From Rhodobiaceae bacterium (lineage in GTDB: Bacteria; Pseudomonadota; Alphaproteobacteria; RS24): a DNA stretch of 40,332 nt. A model generated the notes under the pieces. It saw only the letters and a list, made by a program, of their open reading frames with translations, did no database searches and was not told where the DNA came from. The stretch lies in contig PBLK01000021.1 of the NCBI GenBank assembly GCA_002721725.1, positions 1-40,332 of the forward strand, read 5' to 3'. This document shows, piece by piece, positions 1-8,382 of this stretch (its first letter is position 1; each line of letters starts with the position of its first letter). The translations under genes were made by a program, and so were the position numbers.

Positions 1-2
1 AA

Positions 3-155
3 GATCGCGTTTACCTCAAATGTCCGTTTCAAGAAAAGGACGAATGTAAGTCACTTGGCGGGCGTTGGGATGGTGATGAACCCAAATGGTTTCACATAAA
101 ATTGGGGCGCTCCCTTGAGAGCGCCCCAGAAGTTTCAAATTCAATTAGAAGTTAG
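3..155 (+). CDS. 3' end of a gene with a DUF5710-like motif (partial)
   Basis: An open frame enters from the left edge and ends at TAG 153-155, giving 50 visible residues. It contains YLKCPFQEKDECKSLGGRWD followed by GDEPKWF, which fits the DUF5710 pattern: hydrophobic residue, PF, EKDEAK, LGARWD, KWY. From knowledge of the family, this small module often sits in plasmid or integrative-element proteins such as primases and DNA-processing enzymes. The rest of the gene lies outside the window, so its overall function cannot be told. Its last codons run through a hairpin that also serves as the terminator of the opposing gene, and the two coding ends overlap by 4 bp. The call rests on one motif. 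Confidence 0.5.
   Translation, partial: DRVYLKCPFQEKDECKSLGGRWDGDEPKWFHIKLGRSLESAPEVSNSIRS
100..128 (-). terminator. Intrinsic terminator of the beta-barrel gene
   Basis: GGGGCGCTC (104-112) pairs perfectly with GAGCGCCCC (119-127) around a 6-nt loop, and a T-A pair adds one more step. Read on the minus strand, the stem is followed by AATTTTAT, so it works best for the gene ending at 152. The plus-strand tail is not T-rich. Confidence 0.75.
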
Positions 156-625
156 AACCTTGCAGCAACAGAAAGTGTGAAGCCGTCTGCGTCAAGGTCA
201 TCATAGCTGGCTGTTGTATATTCTAACCTCACGCCAGAGGAAGAGCCTACCAGCCAAGAGTAACCTACACCCAAAAGTTCCGAGCTTTCATCTGCGCTAA
301 GGCCCTGAAGCTCGATTTCGCCATCTGACATGCCCAAGCGCACGTGGAACTGATTGTTGAGCGGATAATAAAGAGCGCTTAAATCGAGCGAGGTAACCTC
401 AAGGACATCAGCATCTAGATAGGTAACCATGTTACCTTCGAGAACGAATTTTTCATTAATACGCTGGCCATAGGTAAGCTGAGTCCCAGTTAGGTCCAAA
501 TCTTCGCCACCGCCATCGAGGGTCATCATTTTGTACCCAATCGCAAAGTACTGGGTTGGCTGCTCGGCATGAGCTAGTGATAGCGTCATCAGCGAAGCTA
601 TCGATAAAATTGCAAACTTTTTCAT
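152..625 (-). CDS. Small outer-membrane beta-barrel protein
   Basis: This 157-residue protein begins with a clear signal peptide: MKK, a hydrophobic stretch, then AHA before EQ as the likely signal peptidase I site. The mature part alternates polar and hydrophobic residues in short strands and ends in aromatic Phe (VAARF), the usual C-terminal signature of BAM-inserted barrels. The size suits an eight-stranded barrel. The frame is open upstream to 709, but ATG at 625 is preferred because GGGAG lies 6 nt upstream and the signal peptide starts there. It stands alone, with its own terminator. The ligand or role cannot be told from sequence; an OmpW/OmpA-like porin fold or a surface structural role are possibilities only. 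Confidence 0.7.
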   Translation of the reverse strand: MKKFAILSIASLMTLSLAHAEQPTQYFAIGYKMMTLDGGGEDLDLTGTQLTYGQRINEKFVLEGNMVTYLDADVLEVTSLDLSALYYPLNNQFHVRLGMSDGEIELQGLSADESSELLGVGYSWLVGSSSGVRLEYTTASYDDLDADGFTLSVAARF

Positions 626-1150
626 AATCATCTCCCTTAAAGTTTTATATTCAAAGGCTAGCAAAATTCTTTTTCTACCGAAGTGAAATATTATTGCGGA
701 ATGTTTCATTCGTTTAGGGAGAGGTTTCAGAGGTTTGAATTGCCTATCCCTAATGTTGGGTAGCCTCCATCAGCGGACACAAAACAACGAGTATGCTGCT
801 TAGATATGCCCATGCTGACACTCAGCGCCTGAGAGAGAAGATATTAAATATTAATATATAGGTATGCTACAGGTCTGAGGATATTCGGCTTTCTAATCGT
901 GCCTGTGATGACCGCCATAACTGAGATGATCATCGTATTCCTCGTGGCGATGATAAAGATCTGAGTGCCCGTCGAACGCTTTGTGTTGCAGCAGATCCTG
1001 CTCACTCGCATAGCTGTCGTGTCCGATTGGGTACCTTCCTCAACCCAATGCGCTCACGGTAAATGGTCTACCATGTGGTCTACCCCTTATAATCTCAAAG
1101 CTCTTTTTCGCTTTAATTACAAAGGGTTAAATGGGGCTTTTAAGAAGTAA
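626..1150. other. Gene-poor spacer of about 525 bp
   Basis: No convincing gene is seen. An open plus frame (965-1150) starts at GTG, lacks a ribosome-binding site and reads as random. On the minus strand, 893-1039 is an open frame of 48 codons with nine His but no start codon; an adjoining frame just upstream (about 1010-1080) also reads plausibly. The two may be a frameshifted relic. AT-rich runs occur at 840-865. The 9-mer TGGTCTACC occurs twice within 25 bp near 1063-1084. The spacer separates accessory-looking genes from tRNA-Leu. Confidence 0.45.
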
Positions 1151-1237
1151 TGGTGCGACCGAGAAGACTCGAACTTCCACGGGTGTTACCCCACAGCGAC
1201 CTCAACGCTGCGCGTCTACCAATTCCGCCACGGTCGC
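1151..1237 (-). tRNA. tRNA-Leu (anticodon GAG)
   Basis: The 87-nt sequence folds as a class II tRNA. The acceptor arms are GCGACCG and CGGTCGC with discriminator A and an encoded CCA. The D arm contains GGTAGA. The anticodon stem is CAGCG/CGCTG with loop TTGAGGT, giving anticodon GAG (complement at 1201-1203). A long variable arm precedes the T loop TTCGAGT. It reads CUC and CUU codons. It is followed by the gene-poor spacer, and its 3' end faces the accessory-looking left edge, an arrangement often used by integrative elements. Confidence 0.97.
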
Positions 1238-1308
1238 ACTCTTAAGACCCTTCGAGGTAGGATTGTTAGCTAGCAAAATAATCGCAGCTGAACAAGCTCG
1301 ATAGCAAG

Positions 1309-2037
1309 CTAAATGCCGTCGCCATCGATATTCAGGTGGATGCCGCATTCATCTTTATCGCTGTCGGCCCAGCGGCCTGACCGATAGTCGCCGCCCTCTT
1401 CCACGCGATTGGTGCATGGCATGCAACCAATAGACAAATAGCCGTCTTTGACTAGCGGGTGGCGCGGCAGATTATGCGCTTCAATAAAAGCTTTCAGCTG
1501 GTCGAGATCCCAATTGGCCAGCGGATTGATTTTATAGCGACCGTCCGTATCTTTTTCGATGATTTGCATCTGCGCCCGCTTGCCGGTTTGAAAGCGTTTA
1601 CGGCCGGTAATCAGCGCATCGAAAGGCGCAACAGCTCGGGCTTGCGGGCGCACTTTGCGCAAGTCGCAGCAGGCGTCGGTATCGCGCTGCCACAGTCCGC
1701 CTTTGGCATCTTCCGTCGCCAGCTCACGCGGGTCGGGCGACACGACACGCACATCCATCAGGCCAAGGCGCTCTTGCAAGCGGTCGCGATAGCGCAGCGT
1801 TTCGCCGAACAGCTTGCCTGTGTTGAGCATAATAACCGGCACGGTCGGATCAATTTCGGTAATCATATGCAGCAAAATCACCGACTCCGCGCCGAAAGAC
1901 GACACAATGGTGATGCGGTCGACAAATTGCTCTTTAATTGCATGGCGTAAAATTTCCTGCGCGCTCATGGTTTCATAAATCGCGTTCAAATCTGCCAGAA
2001 ACGGCTCATCCTCTTTATGCATAGCCAAATTATTCAT
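1309..2037 (-). CDS. cysH: Assimilatory adenylyl-sulfate (APS) reductase, CysH family
   Basis: This enzyme reduces activated sulfate to sulfite in cysteine synthesis. The 242-residue protein has the PAPS/APS reductase core: the SSFGAES P-loop-like motif at 46-52 and LNTGKLF at 71-77. The catalytic Cys231 lies in ECGIHL near the C terminus. Two further cysteine pairs, CC at 123-124 and CMPC at 205-208, are the ligands of the [4Fe-4S] cluster of the APS-using branch; the PAPS-using enterobacterial branch lacks them. APS is therefore the likely substrate. The start codon overlaps the TGA of the upstream precorrin-2 dehydrogenase gene, so the two are translationally coupled. No sulfite reductase gene lies in the window. 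Confidence 0.93.
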   Translation of the reverse strand: MNNLAMHKEDEPFLADLNAIYETMSAQEILRHAIKEQFVDRITIVSSFGAESVILLHMITEIDPTVPVIMLNTGKLFGETLRYRDRLQERLGLMDVRVVSPDPRELATEDAKGGLWQRDTDACCDLRKVRPQARAVAPFDALITGRKRFQTGKRAQMQIIEKDTDGRYKINPLANWDLDQLKAFIEAHNLPRHPLVKDGYLSIGCMPCTNRVEEGGDYRSGRWADSDKDECGIHLNIDGDGI

Positions 2038-2594
2038 GCCAGCCAGCCTTTTTCATCAATTACTTGATTGCTGCGATCAATCAGGCTTTTGAATTCCGCC
2101 CCTTCATCGCGCCAACCTTCGCGCAGTGCTGACAATTCATCGAGCCGCGCGGCCCAGCTTTCGGGATATTGTTCTTCAAGTTTCGCTTTCAAACGACGCG
2201 CCAAACCCGGCGATTTGCCGCCGGTTGATGCGGTCAGCAACATATCACCGCGCCGTACAATGGCCGGCACGTGAAAGTCACACAGCGGCTTTACGTCTTC
2301 GACATTGACCAGCGTTTTGACCGCGCGCGCCTCAGCCGTTAAGCGCTCTTGCAGAGCATCGTCAAGATCGGCGATATAGACAATATGGCAAGCGTCCAAC
2401 TCGTCTTGGTTTGGCCAGCTTTCAATCAGCCGGTCACCAGCGAGCGCGCGCATTGCTTCTGCCGCGTCTTCGGCATAGACGCGCACGAACTCCGCTCCTG
2501 CCGCGTCGACCATTTCCAGGCGGCGGACCGCTTGCGGGCCGCTACCAATAATGGCAACGGTCAATTCGCTGACATCAACAACAATCGGCAGCAT
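2034..2594 (-). CDS. Precorrin-2 dehydrogenase (siroheme synthase N-terminal domain, Met8-like)
   Basis: The 186-residue protein matches the NAD-dependent dehydrogenase/ferrochelatase half of siroheme synthase. It has a Rossmann glycine motif (IGSGPQAVRR, 15-24) and a conserved central block with DFHVPAIVRRGD, TASTGGKSP and LARRLK (106-136). It lacks the C-terminal SAM methyltransferase domain of full CysG, so a separate uroporphyrinogen methyltransferase must be encoded elsewhere. Siroheme is the cofactor of sulfite reductase, which explains the coupling to cysH. The frame extends to a TTG at 2609, but ATG at 2594 is preferred because GGAG lies 7 nt upstream. The glycine motif is slightly off the usual GGGxVA form. 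Confidence 0.85.
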   Translation of the reverse strand: MLPIVVDVSELTVAIIGSGPQAVRRLEMVDAAGAEFVRVYAEDAAEAMRALAGDRLIESWPNQDELDACHIVYIADLDDALQERLTAEARAVKTLVNVEDVKPLCDFHVPAIVRRGDMLLTASTGGKSPGLARRLKAKLEEQYPESWAARLDELSALREGWRDEGAEFKSLIDRSNQVIDEKGWLA

Positions 2595-2654
2595 AATGCG
2601 TCTCCTCAAGAACTATATGGGCTATTCCGTCCTATTTATCAATAATTTTATGTG

Positions 2655-2687
2655 ATTAATTATATTTTACAATTAATTTTGTTTTAA
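2655..2687 (-). promoter_or_regulatory. Putative promoter with overlapping inverted repeat for the siroheme/cysH pair
   Basis: On the minus strand TTAAAA (2682-2687) and a consensus TATAAT (2659-2664) are 17 bp apart. An inverted repeat, ATTAATT N9 AATTAAT (2655-2677), covers the -10 box and part of the spacer, where a repressor or a LysR-type regulator could sit. The region is very AT-rich, so chance matches are likely. Confidence 0.35.
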
Positions 2688-2718
2688 TCTGGCAGCACAT
2701 CAATGATATGACTGATTT

Positions 2719-3366
2719 ATGAGCCAAATGCCCGAACTTATTTTCAGCGACAAACTGGTTGCCTATCCCGATGCGGTCACCTTTATGGAAAACCGCGTCG
2801 CCGATATTGTTGCCGACAAGGCCACGGAGTGTCTGTGGTTTTTGGAGCATCCGCCGCTTTATACGGCGGGCACCAGCGCCAATCCAACTGATTTGCTGCG
2901 TCACGACCGTTTTCCAGTCTACGAGACCAAACGCGGCGGCGAATATACCTATCACGGCCCGGGCCAGCGGGTCGTCTATCTGATGCTTGATTTACGGAAG
3001 CGCGGGCGCGATGTGCGCTGCTTTGTGCGGCAAGCTGAAAACTGGATTATCCAAACCCTCGGTGACTTTAACATCAAAGCGCATATCACCCCTGGGCGTA
3101 TTGGCGTATGGGTGCCGCGCCCTGATAAAGGCAACGCCCGCGAAGATAAAATTGCCGCCATCGGTTTGCGCATCCGTCGCTGGGTTAGTTTTCACGGCAT
3201 TTCCATCAACGTTGAGCCGGAGCTAGAGCACTTCAGCGGCATTGTTCCATGCGGCATTAGCGACCAAAGTGTTACCAGTATAGTCGATTTGGGCTACCCC
3301 ATCAGCATGACAGAGCTTGATAAGGCATTGGTTGATAATTTCGACGCTTGCTTCCGTGGCGACTGA
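2719..3366 (+). CDS. lipB: Octanoyl-[ACP]:protein N-octanoyltransferase
   Basis: LipB moves octanoate from acyl carrier protein to the lipoyl domains of 2-oxoacid dehydrogenases and GcvH, the first step of lipoate assembly. The 215-residue protein shows all family hallmarks: [12 protein letters not shown] at 72-83, KIAAIGLRI at 144-152 with catalytic Lys144, and Cys178 in VPCGIS as the acyl-thioester residue. It is the only complete plus-strand gene, divergent from the siroheme/cysH pair and convergent with the pcc operon. No Shine-Dalgarno sequence is visible before the ATG. A weak 4-bp hairpin followed by five T (3356-3375) may be its terminator. Confidence 0.95.
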   Translation: MSQMPELIFSDKLVAYPDAVTFMENRVADIVADKATECLWFLEHPPLYTAGTSANPTDLLRHDRFPVYETKRGGEYTYHGPGQRVVYLMLDLRKRGRDVRCFVRQAENWIIQTLGDFNIKAHITPGRIGVWVPRPDKGNAREDKIAAIGLRIRRWVSFHGISINVEPELEHFSGIVPCGISDQSVTSIVDLGYPISMTELDKALVDNFDACFRGD

Positions 3367-3409
3367 CCACTTTTTCGGCCCATCTAGTTTTTTTGCTATT
3401 TTCTTCCAT
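3302..3409 (-). CDS. Possible small basic protein downstream of pccA
   Basis: A 35-codon ORF starts with ATG at 3407-3409 and stops with TGA at 3302-3304. It is preceded by AGGAGG ending 5 nt before the ATG, one of the strongest ribosome-binding sites in the window. The product has eight Lys/Arg against three Glu, begins [13 protein letters not shown] and ends in Cys. No signal peptide or membrane segment is seen. It begins 68 nt after the pccA stop with no terminator between, so it could be the last gene of that operon. Its last two thirds lie antisense to the end of lipB, which argues for caution. The family is not recognised. Confidence 0.4.
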   Translation of the reverse strand: MEENSKKTRWAEKVVSRHGSKRRNYQPMPYQALSC

Positions 3410-3477
3410 GATTACCTCCTCCTTTTTTTTCTTTGGCCACTAGAGCCTATGAGAAATAAAAGAGCTAACGCAAATGG

Positions 3478-5469
3478 CTATTTAAATTCGACCATAACAT
3501 CGTCAACTGCTAGTTTGTCACCAGCAGCGCATAATACTTTTTTGACGATTAGGTCTTTTTCGGCACGCAAAATATTTTCCATTTTCATTGCCTCGACAAC
3601 GGCCAAAGGCTCACCCGCTTTCACCGATTGGCCCGCTTCCACGGCAACCGAGACAACCACGCCGGGCATTGGACAAATCAGTTCTCTATCGCTGGTACCG
3701 TCGGCTTTTTCAGGCATATAGGCCATGAGGTTCTGTGCCGCCAACCGCCGGACATAGACCTTCACTGCCGCGCCGCGACCGGTAAGGGTGAAACCCTCAA
3801 CATGGCGGTCGACCGAAAGGCTGATGGCCCTGCCATTAACTGCACCGAAGAAAAATAAATCACCGGGCAACCAATCGCTCTCAACCTCTATATCGACACC
3901 GTTTAGCACAACGCCCCGTGCCGATTTGCTGGCGGTGAACACCAAATCACCGATCTGCACGGCCTGTTCGACATCAGGCGTATATTGATGACCATCCAAC
4001 ACTTGGGAGCTTTCCGTCGCGCGCATTTGCAACATTTGCGACATCGTGAAGCCGATAACCGCCAATTCTTCAGTGCGCGCGCTGTCGAGTGGCGCACCTT
4101 CAAAGCCGTCCGGATATTCTTCAGCAATAAAGGCCGTGGTCAGCGCGCCGTCGCGAAAGCGTTTGTGCTGCATTAGCGCACCGCAAAAATCAATATTATG
4201 GCGAATGCCATCGATGCGAAAATTATCGAGCGCATCAGCCATCGCATCAATTGCAGCGAGGCGATCCGGTCCATGCGTCACCAGCTTGGCAATCATCGGG
4301 TCATAGAATAGCGATATTTCGCCACCCTCATAAACGCCCGTATCATTCCGTACAGTAATGCCGTCTACTTGTCGCTCAACAGGAGGACGATATCGTGTCA
4401 GGCGGCCTGTCGAAGGCAAAAATCCGCGATACGGGTCTTCAGCATAAATGCGGCTTTCCATTGCCCAGCCGGTCAGCTTCACGTCTTTTTGTCTAATGGT
4501 CAGCTCTTCACCAGCCGCGACTTTTATCATTTCTTCGACCAAATCAATGCCGGTAATCAATTCGGTAACTGGATGCTCGACCTGCAAGCGCGTATTCATC
4601 TCAAGGAAGTAAAAGTTTTTATCACCATCGACGATAAATTCCACTGTGCCAGCGGAGCAATAGTCCACCGCTTTGGCCAGCGCGACGGATTGCTCTCCCA
4701 TGGCTTTGCGTGTTTTGGCATCGAGAAACGGACTCGGCGCTTCTTCAAGGACCTTTTGGTTGCGCCATTGAATGGAACATTCACGCTCACCCAAATAAAT
4801 CACATTGCCGTGCTTGTCGCCGAGAATTTGAATCTCAATATGGCGCGGTTGGGTGACGAATTTCTCAATAAAAATGCGATCATCGCCGAAGCTGGCCGCC
4901 GCCTCGTTTTTCGATGATTGAAAGCCCTCCCGCGCCTCATCATCATTCCACGCAATTCGCATGCCTTTGCCGCCGCCACCGGCTGACGCCTTAATCATAA
5001 CCGGATAGCCGATTTGATTTGCAATTTTGATAGCTTCATCAGCGTCTTCAATCAGCCCCATATGGCCCGGCACGGTCGAGACACCGGCTTCTGCCGCTAA
5101 TTTCTTGGAAGTGATTTTATCGCCCATTGCCTCAATGGCACCAGCAGGTGGACCGATAAAGGCGACACCTGCTTTTTCCAACGCTTCGGCAAAAGCTTTG
5201 TTTTCTGACAAGAAACCGTAGCCAGGATGCACAGCTTGTGCACCGGTCTGTTTAATGGCATCGAGAATCTTATCAATCACCAAATAGCTTTCAGCCGCCG
5301 GAGCGCCACCAATATGCACCGCTTCATCAGCTTCGCGCACATGCAGCGCCAGCGCATCGGCATCAGAGTAGACAGCGACGGTTTTAATACCCATAGCACG
5401 CGCCGATTTAATTACTCGGCAAGCGATTTCGCCACGGTTTGCAATCAAGATTTTATCAAATATAGGCAT
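3478..5469 (-). CDS. pccA: Propionyl-CoA carboxylase alpha subunit (biotin carboxylase and biotin carrier)
   Basis: This subunit carboxylates its own biotin with ATP and bicarbonate and hands the carboxyl group to PccB, making methylmalonyl-CoA from propionyl-CoA. The 663-residue protein has the biotin carboxylase N-terminal domain (ILIANRGEIACRVI at 7-20), the ATP-grasp glycine loop (KASAGGGGKGM, 160-170) and the MNTRLQVEHPVTE active-site block. A BT-type linker domain follows, then a C-terminal biotinyl domain with AMKMEN, where Lys629 is biotinylated. The length is usual for bacterial PccA. It begins 3 nt after the pccB stop. No methylmalonyl-CoA epimerase or mutase is in the window. Confidence 0.95.
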   Translation of the reverse strand: MPIFDKILIANRGEIACRVIKSARAMGIKTVAVYSDADALALHVREADEAVHIGGAPAAESYLVIDKILDAIKQTGAQAVHPGYGFLSENKAFAEALEKAGVAFIGPPAGAIEAMGDKITSKKLAAEAGVSTVPGHMGLIEDADEAIKIANQIGYPVMIKASAGGGGKGMRIAWNDDEAREGFQSSKNEAAASFGDDRIFIEKFVTQPRHIEIQILGDKHGNVIYLGERECSIQWRNQKVLEEAPSPFLDAKTRKAMGEQSVALAKAVDYCSAGTVEFIVDGDKNFYFLEMNTRLQVEHPVTELITGIDLVEEMIKVAAGEELTIRQKDVKLTGWAMESRIYAEDPYRGFLPSTGRLTRYRPPVERQVDGITVRNDTGVYEGGEISLFYDPMIAKLVTHGPDRLAAIDAMADALDNFRIDGIRHNIDFCGALMQHKRFRDGALTTAFIAEEYPDGFEGAPLDSARTEELAVIGFTMSQMLQMRATESSQVLDGHQYTPDVEQAVQIGDLVFTASKSARGVVLNGVDIEVESDWLPGDLFFFGAVNGRAISLSVDRHVEGFTLTGRGAAVKVYVRRLAAQNLMAYMPEKADGTSDRELICPMPGVVVSVAVEAGQSVKAGEPLAVVEAMKMENILRAEKDLIVKKVLCAAGDKLAVDDVMVEFK

Positions 5470-5472
5470 GGC

Positions 5473-6999
5473 TTACAGGGGAATATTATCGTGTTTTTTC
5501 CACGGATTATCGAGCTTCTTGGACGACAAAAGTGCCAATGCGCGCGCCACGCGGCGACGTGTATTATGCGGTTGAATAACCTCATCAATATAGCCTCGCT
5601 CAGCCGCAACAAACGGGTTCAAAAAGCGTTCTTCATATTGTGCTGTTTGCGCCAAAATTTCTTCTTCGGTCGAATTGCGAAAGATGATTTCCACCGCCCC
5701 TTTCGCCCCCATGACGGCAATCTCAGCTGTTGGCCAGGCATAGTTGAAATCACCGCGCAAATGCTTTGACGCCATCACATCATAGGCACCGCCATAGGCT
5801 TTACGCGTAATCAGTGTAACTTTCGGCACGGTCGCCTCAGCATAAGCGAAGAGCAGTTTCGCACCGTGCTTAATCAGCCCCCCATATTCTTGGCTCGTAC
5901 CCGGCAAAAAGCCCGGCACATCAACAAAGGTTACAATTGGCACATCAAAGCAATCGCAGAACCGCACAAAACGCGCGGCCTTGCGGCTGGCATCGCTATC
6001 CAACACACCGGCCAAAGTCATCGGCTGATTGGCGACAAAGCCAACAGGCTTACCTTCAATGCGCCCGAAACCGGTAATGATGTTTTTGGCAAAATCTTTT
6101 TGGATTTCAAAAAAATCGCCCTCATCGACGACTTTTTGCACCAATTCCATCATGTCATAAGGCATGTTCGGATTGTCGGGAATGAGTGTGTCGAGCGAAT
6201 GTTCAACGCGGTCGCGCACATCAAACGTCGGTCGCTCCGGCACACCGGTGCGGTTCGATAAGGGCAAAAAGTCAATCAAGCGGCGCAGGTCAGTCAGCGC
6301 TTCAACATCATTGTCATAGGCGCCATCCGCAACCGATGATTTGCTGGTATGCACTTTCGCACCGCCTAGCTCTTCCGCCGTCACTTCTTCATTGGTCACG
6401 GTTTTCACGACATCGGGGCCCGTGACAAACATGTATGACGTGTTACGCACCATAAAGATGAAATCGGTAAGCGCCGGTGAATACACATCACCACCGGCGC
6501 AAGGGCCCATAATCATGGTGATTTGTGGAATTACACCTGAGGCCAATGTGTTGCGCTGGAACACTTCGGCATAGCCTCCGAGCGCATCAACGCCCTCTTG
6601 AATGCGCGCACCACCGGCATCGAGAATGCCGACAATTGGCACGCCATTGCGCAACGCCATGTCCTGCACTTTGTTGATTTTCTTGGAATGGGAGCGCGAC
6701 AAAGAACCGCCAAATACGGTGAAATCTTTAGCGAAAACATAAATCGGGCGACCATTGACCGTGCCCCAACCGGTAACCACGCCATCGCCGGGCACTTTAT
6801 TGTCTTGCATGCCGAATTCTTGGCAATCGTGCTCAACAAACATGTCAATTTCTTCGAAACTGTCAGGGTCAAGCAACAAGTTAAGGCGTTCGCGCGCGGT
6901 CAGCTTTCCGCGACCGTGCTGCGCCTCAATGCGTTTCTCACCACCGCCCAAACGGGCAATGCGGCGGCGCTCTTCCAATTCTTCGACAATATCCCGCAC
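5473..6999 (-). CDS. pccB: Propionyl-CoA carboxylase beta subunit (carboxyltransferase)
   Basis: PccB transfers the carboxyl group from biotin on PccA to propionyl-CoA; the usual holoenzyme is alpha6beta6. The 508-residue protein has the two crotonase-like carboxyltransferase halves. The first holds GARIQEGV and [12 protein letters not shown], which form an oxyanion site. The second holds [17 protein letters not shown] and [11 protein letters not shown]. The start is GTG at 6999 with GGAGG 6 nt upstream. It follows the ATP12-like gene by 19 nt. The sequence resembles mitochondrial PCCB more than acetyl-CoA carboxylase AccD. A broader acyl-CoA range cannot be excluded. Confidence 0.95.
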   Translation of the reverse strand: MRDIVEELEERRRIARLGGGEKRIEAQHGRGKLTARERLNLLLDPDSFEEIDMFVEHDCQEFGMQDNKVPGDGVVTGWGTVNGRPIYVFAKDFTVFGGSLSRSHSKKINKVQDMALRNGVPIVGILDAGGARIQEGVDALGGYAEVFQRNTLASGVIPQITMIMGPCAGGDVYSPALTDFIFMVRNTSYMFVTGPDVVKTVTNEEVTAEELGGAKVHTSKSSVADGAYDNDVEALTDLRRLIDFLPLSNRTGVPERPTFDVRDRVEHSLDTLIPDNPNMPYDMMELVQKVVDEGDFFEIQKDFAKNIITGFGRIEGKPVGFVANQPMTLAGVLDSDASRKAARFVRFCDCFDVPIVTFVDVPGFLPGTSQEYGGLIKHGAKLLFAYAEATVPKVTLITRKAYGGAYDVMASKHLRGDFNYAWPTAEIAVMGAKGAVEIIFRNSTEEEILAQTAQYEERFLNPFVAAERGYIDEVIQPHNTRRRVARALALLSSKKLDNPWKKHDNIPL

Positions 7000-7018
7000 G
7001 TTCTTCCTCCCAACGTGA

Positions 7019-7708
7019 CTACAGGGCTGATAAATACCCTGCTACGGTGGCTATTTCCAGTTCTATCTTGTCGAGCCGCGCTTGCGCCTCTTCATCCACG
7101 CCCCAGTCTTCCATTTGATACAAATCGTCAAGAAAAGCCAACTCATAAGCTTGGCGCGCAGAAATATAGCCCTCATCAAGCGCCAAAGCCAGTATGGCAG
7201 AGCCGAGAAGCGCTGCCAAATGGGCCAAAGCGGTAAGACGGAAAGGCTCTTCCCCCGCCGCCGCTGCAAATCGGGCATGGTTTTCTTGTGGTTGCTCAAC
7301 CGGCAAAATACCTGTCGTAACGGCCAGCGACACATCAAATCGCGATTTCGCCCATTGCAAAACCGGATCCCAGCTATCCGCCTGTTTTTGAACCAATTTT
7401 TGCGGGTGTTCAGCGCGATAACACAGCAAATCCGACATCACATAAGCTGCAAAATCCTTTGCCGTTTCTGCAGTGTTTTCGGCCACGCGATCCAGCGCTG
7501 TTGAGACCAAGCGCATATAGGGCATGCTATTGGGGTCGATTTCATCTGCTTGCGCCTGCCACTCCTCGGCAATCAGCTTGGCCAGCGCCTTACTCGGCAG
7601 ATGAAGCGGCTTTTTGGCCGGTGTCTTCAACTCATGCGCGTCCAACATGACAACAAAAGCGCCTTCGCGCGCTTTGACCAATACATTTGCATAAAACCGC
7701 TTTGCCAT
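7019..7708 (-). CDS. ATP12-family F1-ATPase assembly chaperone
   Basis: ATP12 proteins bind the F1 alpha subunit before the alpha3beta3 ring forms. The family is shared by mitochondria and Alphaproteobacteria. The 229-residue protein has the typical N-terminal beta region ([24 protein letters not shown]), the [14 protein letters not shown] motif near 60-73, and a helical C-terminal half with [10 protein letters not shown] and [12 protein letters not shown]. It lies 5 nt after the HAD gene and 19 nt before pccB, in one operon. No F1F0 gene is nearby, so it would act in trans. The family call is firm; the role in this organism is inferred from homologues. Confidence 0.9.
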   Translation of the reverse strand: MAKRFYANVLVKAREGAFVVMLDAHELKTPAKKPLHLPSKALAKLIAEEWQAQADEIDPNSMPYMRLVSTALDRVAENTAETAKDFAAYVMSDLLCYRAEHPQKLVQKQADSWDPVLQWAKSRFDVSLAVTTGILPVEQPQENHARFAAAAGEEPFRLTALAHLAALLGSAILALALDEGYISARQAYELAFLDDLYQMEDWGVDEEAQARLDKIELEIATVAGYLSAL

Positions 7709-7713
7709 AAATT

Positions 7714-8379
7714 TTAAGAGGGCTGAAAAGCACTCAATAAATCGTTCAATTCTTCCGGCGTTTCAGCAATGGCGTCGGCGCCCGAATCTTCAAGCTCGTC
7801 AATGGTCTGGTAGCCCCAGGCGACTCCAAGTGCGCGCGTGCCTGCCGCTTTCGCCATCATAATATCAAAACCGGTATCGCCGACCATCAGCGCCTGCTCA
7901 GCAGTGACGCCTGTTTCCGCTATCGCGTTAAGCATCAAGTCAGGATTAGGCTTGCCGGGCCCATCATCGGCACTTTTCAGCACCTGAAAATATTTGCGAA
8001 TGTCATAAGCATCAACGACACGCTCCAAGCCGCGGCGCGATTTCATTGTAATGATACCAAGCAGAGTGTCATCCATACCGCCGAGCTTGGCAATCTGCTC
8101 GTACATACCGGGAAACATTACCTGCCCGCGATCATCTTGCTTCACCAATTGCTGATAAGTCTCGCGATAGACATCCAGCATATTGATAATCTGGTCATCT
8201 GTGGCCTCGGGCGCGTGGCGGCGCATAGCAATATCAACCGGGAGGCCGACCGCATAGAGAATGTCGCGTCGGTTGGGCGCGGCGAAAGCATGGGACCCCA
8301 ACGCCGCCTCAGTGGCAGTGATGATGGTCTGCTGGCTATCCACCAAGGTACCGTCGCAATCAAAGACTATCAGTCTCAT
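7714..8379 (-). CDS. HAD-family phosphatase, phosphoglycolate phosphatase-like
   Basis: The 221-residue protein carries all four HAD motifs. Motif I is FDCDGTLVDS with Asp7 as nucleophile and Asp9 as acid/base. Motif II is in the IITMKS region, motif III is the Lys in PGKPNPD, and motif IV is VGDTGFDIMMAKAAG. The helical cap between motifs I and II is of the Gph/PGMB type. Phosphoglycolate or another small sugar phosphate is the likely substrate, but HAD specificity cannot be read from motifs. It sits between rluC and the ATP12-like gene with 3- and 5-nt gaps. It may instead be a pseudouridine-nucleotide phosphatase; the pairing with rluC is suggestive only. Confidence 0.85.
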   Translation of the reverse strand: MRLIVFDCDGTLVDSQQTIITATEAALGSHAFAAPNRRDILYAVGLPVDIAMRRHAPEATDDQIINMLDVYRETYQQLVKQDDRGQVMFPGMYEQIAKLGGMDDTLLGIITMKSRRGLERVVDAYDIRKYFQVLKSADDGPGKPNPDLMLNAIAETGVTAEQALMVGDTGFDIMMAKAAGTRALGVAWGYQTIDELEDSGADAIAETPEELNDLLSAFQPS

Positions 8380-8382
8380 TTC

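Noticed and set aside
1063-1084. Repeated TGGTCTACC pair near tRNA-Leu as an attachment or CRISPR-like repeat
   Set aside because: There are only two short copies with no spacer pattern, and neither matches the tRNA 3' end.
965-1150. Plus-strand ORF of 61 residues before tRNA-Leu
   Set aside because: It starts at GTG without a ribosome-binding site, shows no family motif, and has a composition like random sequence.
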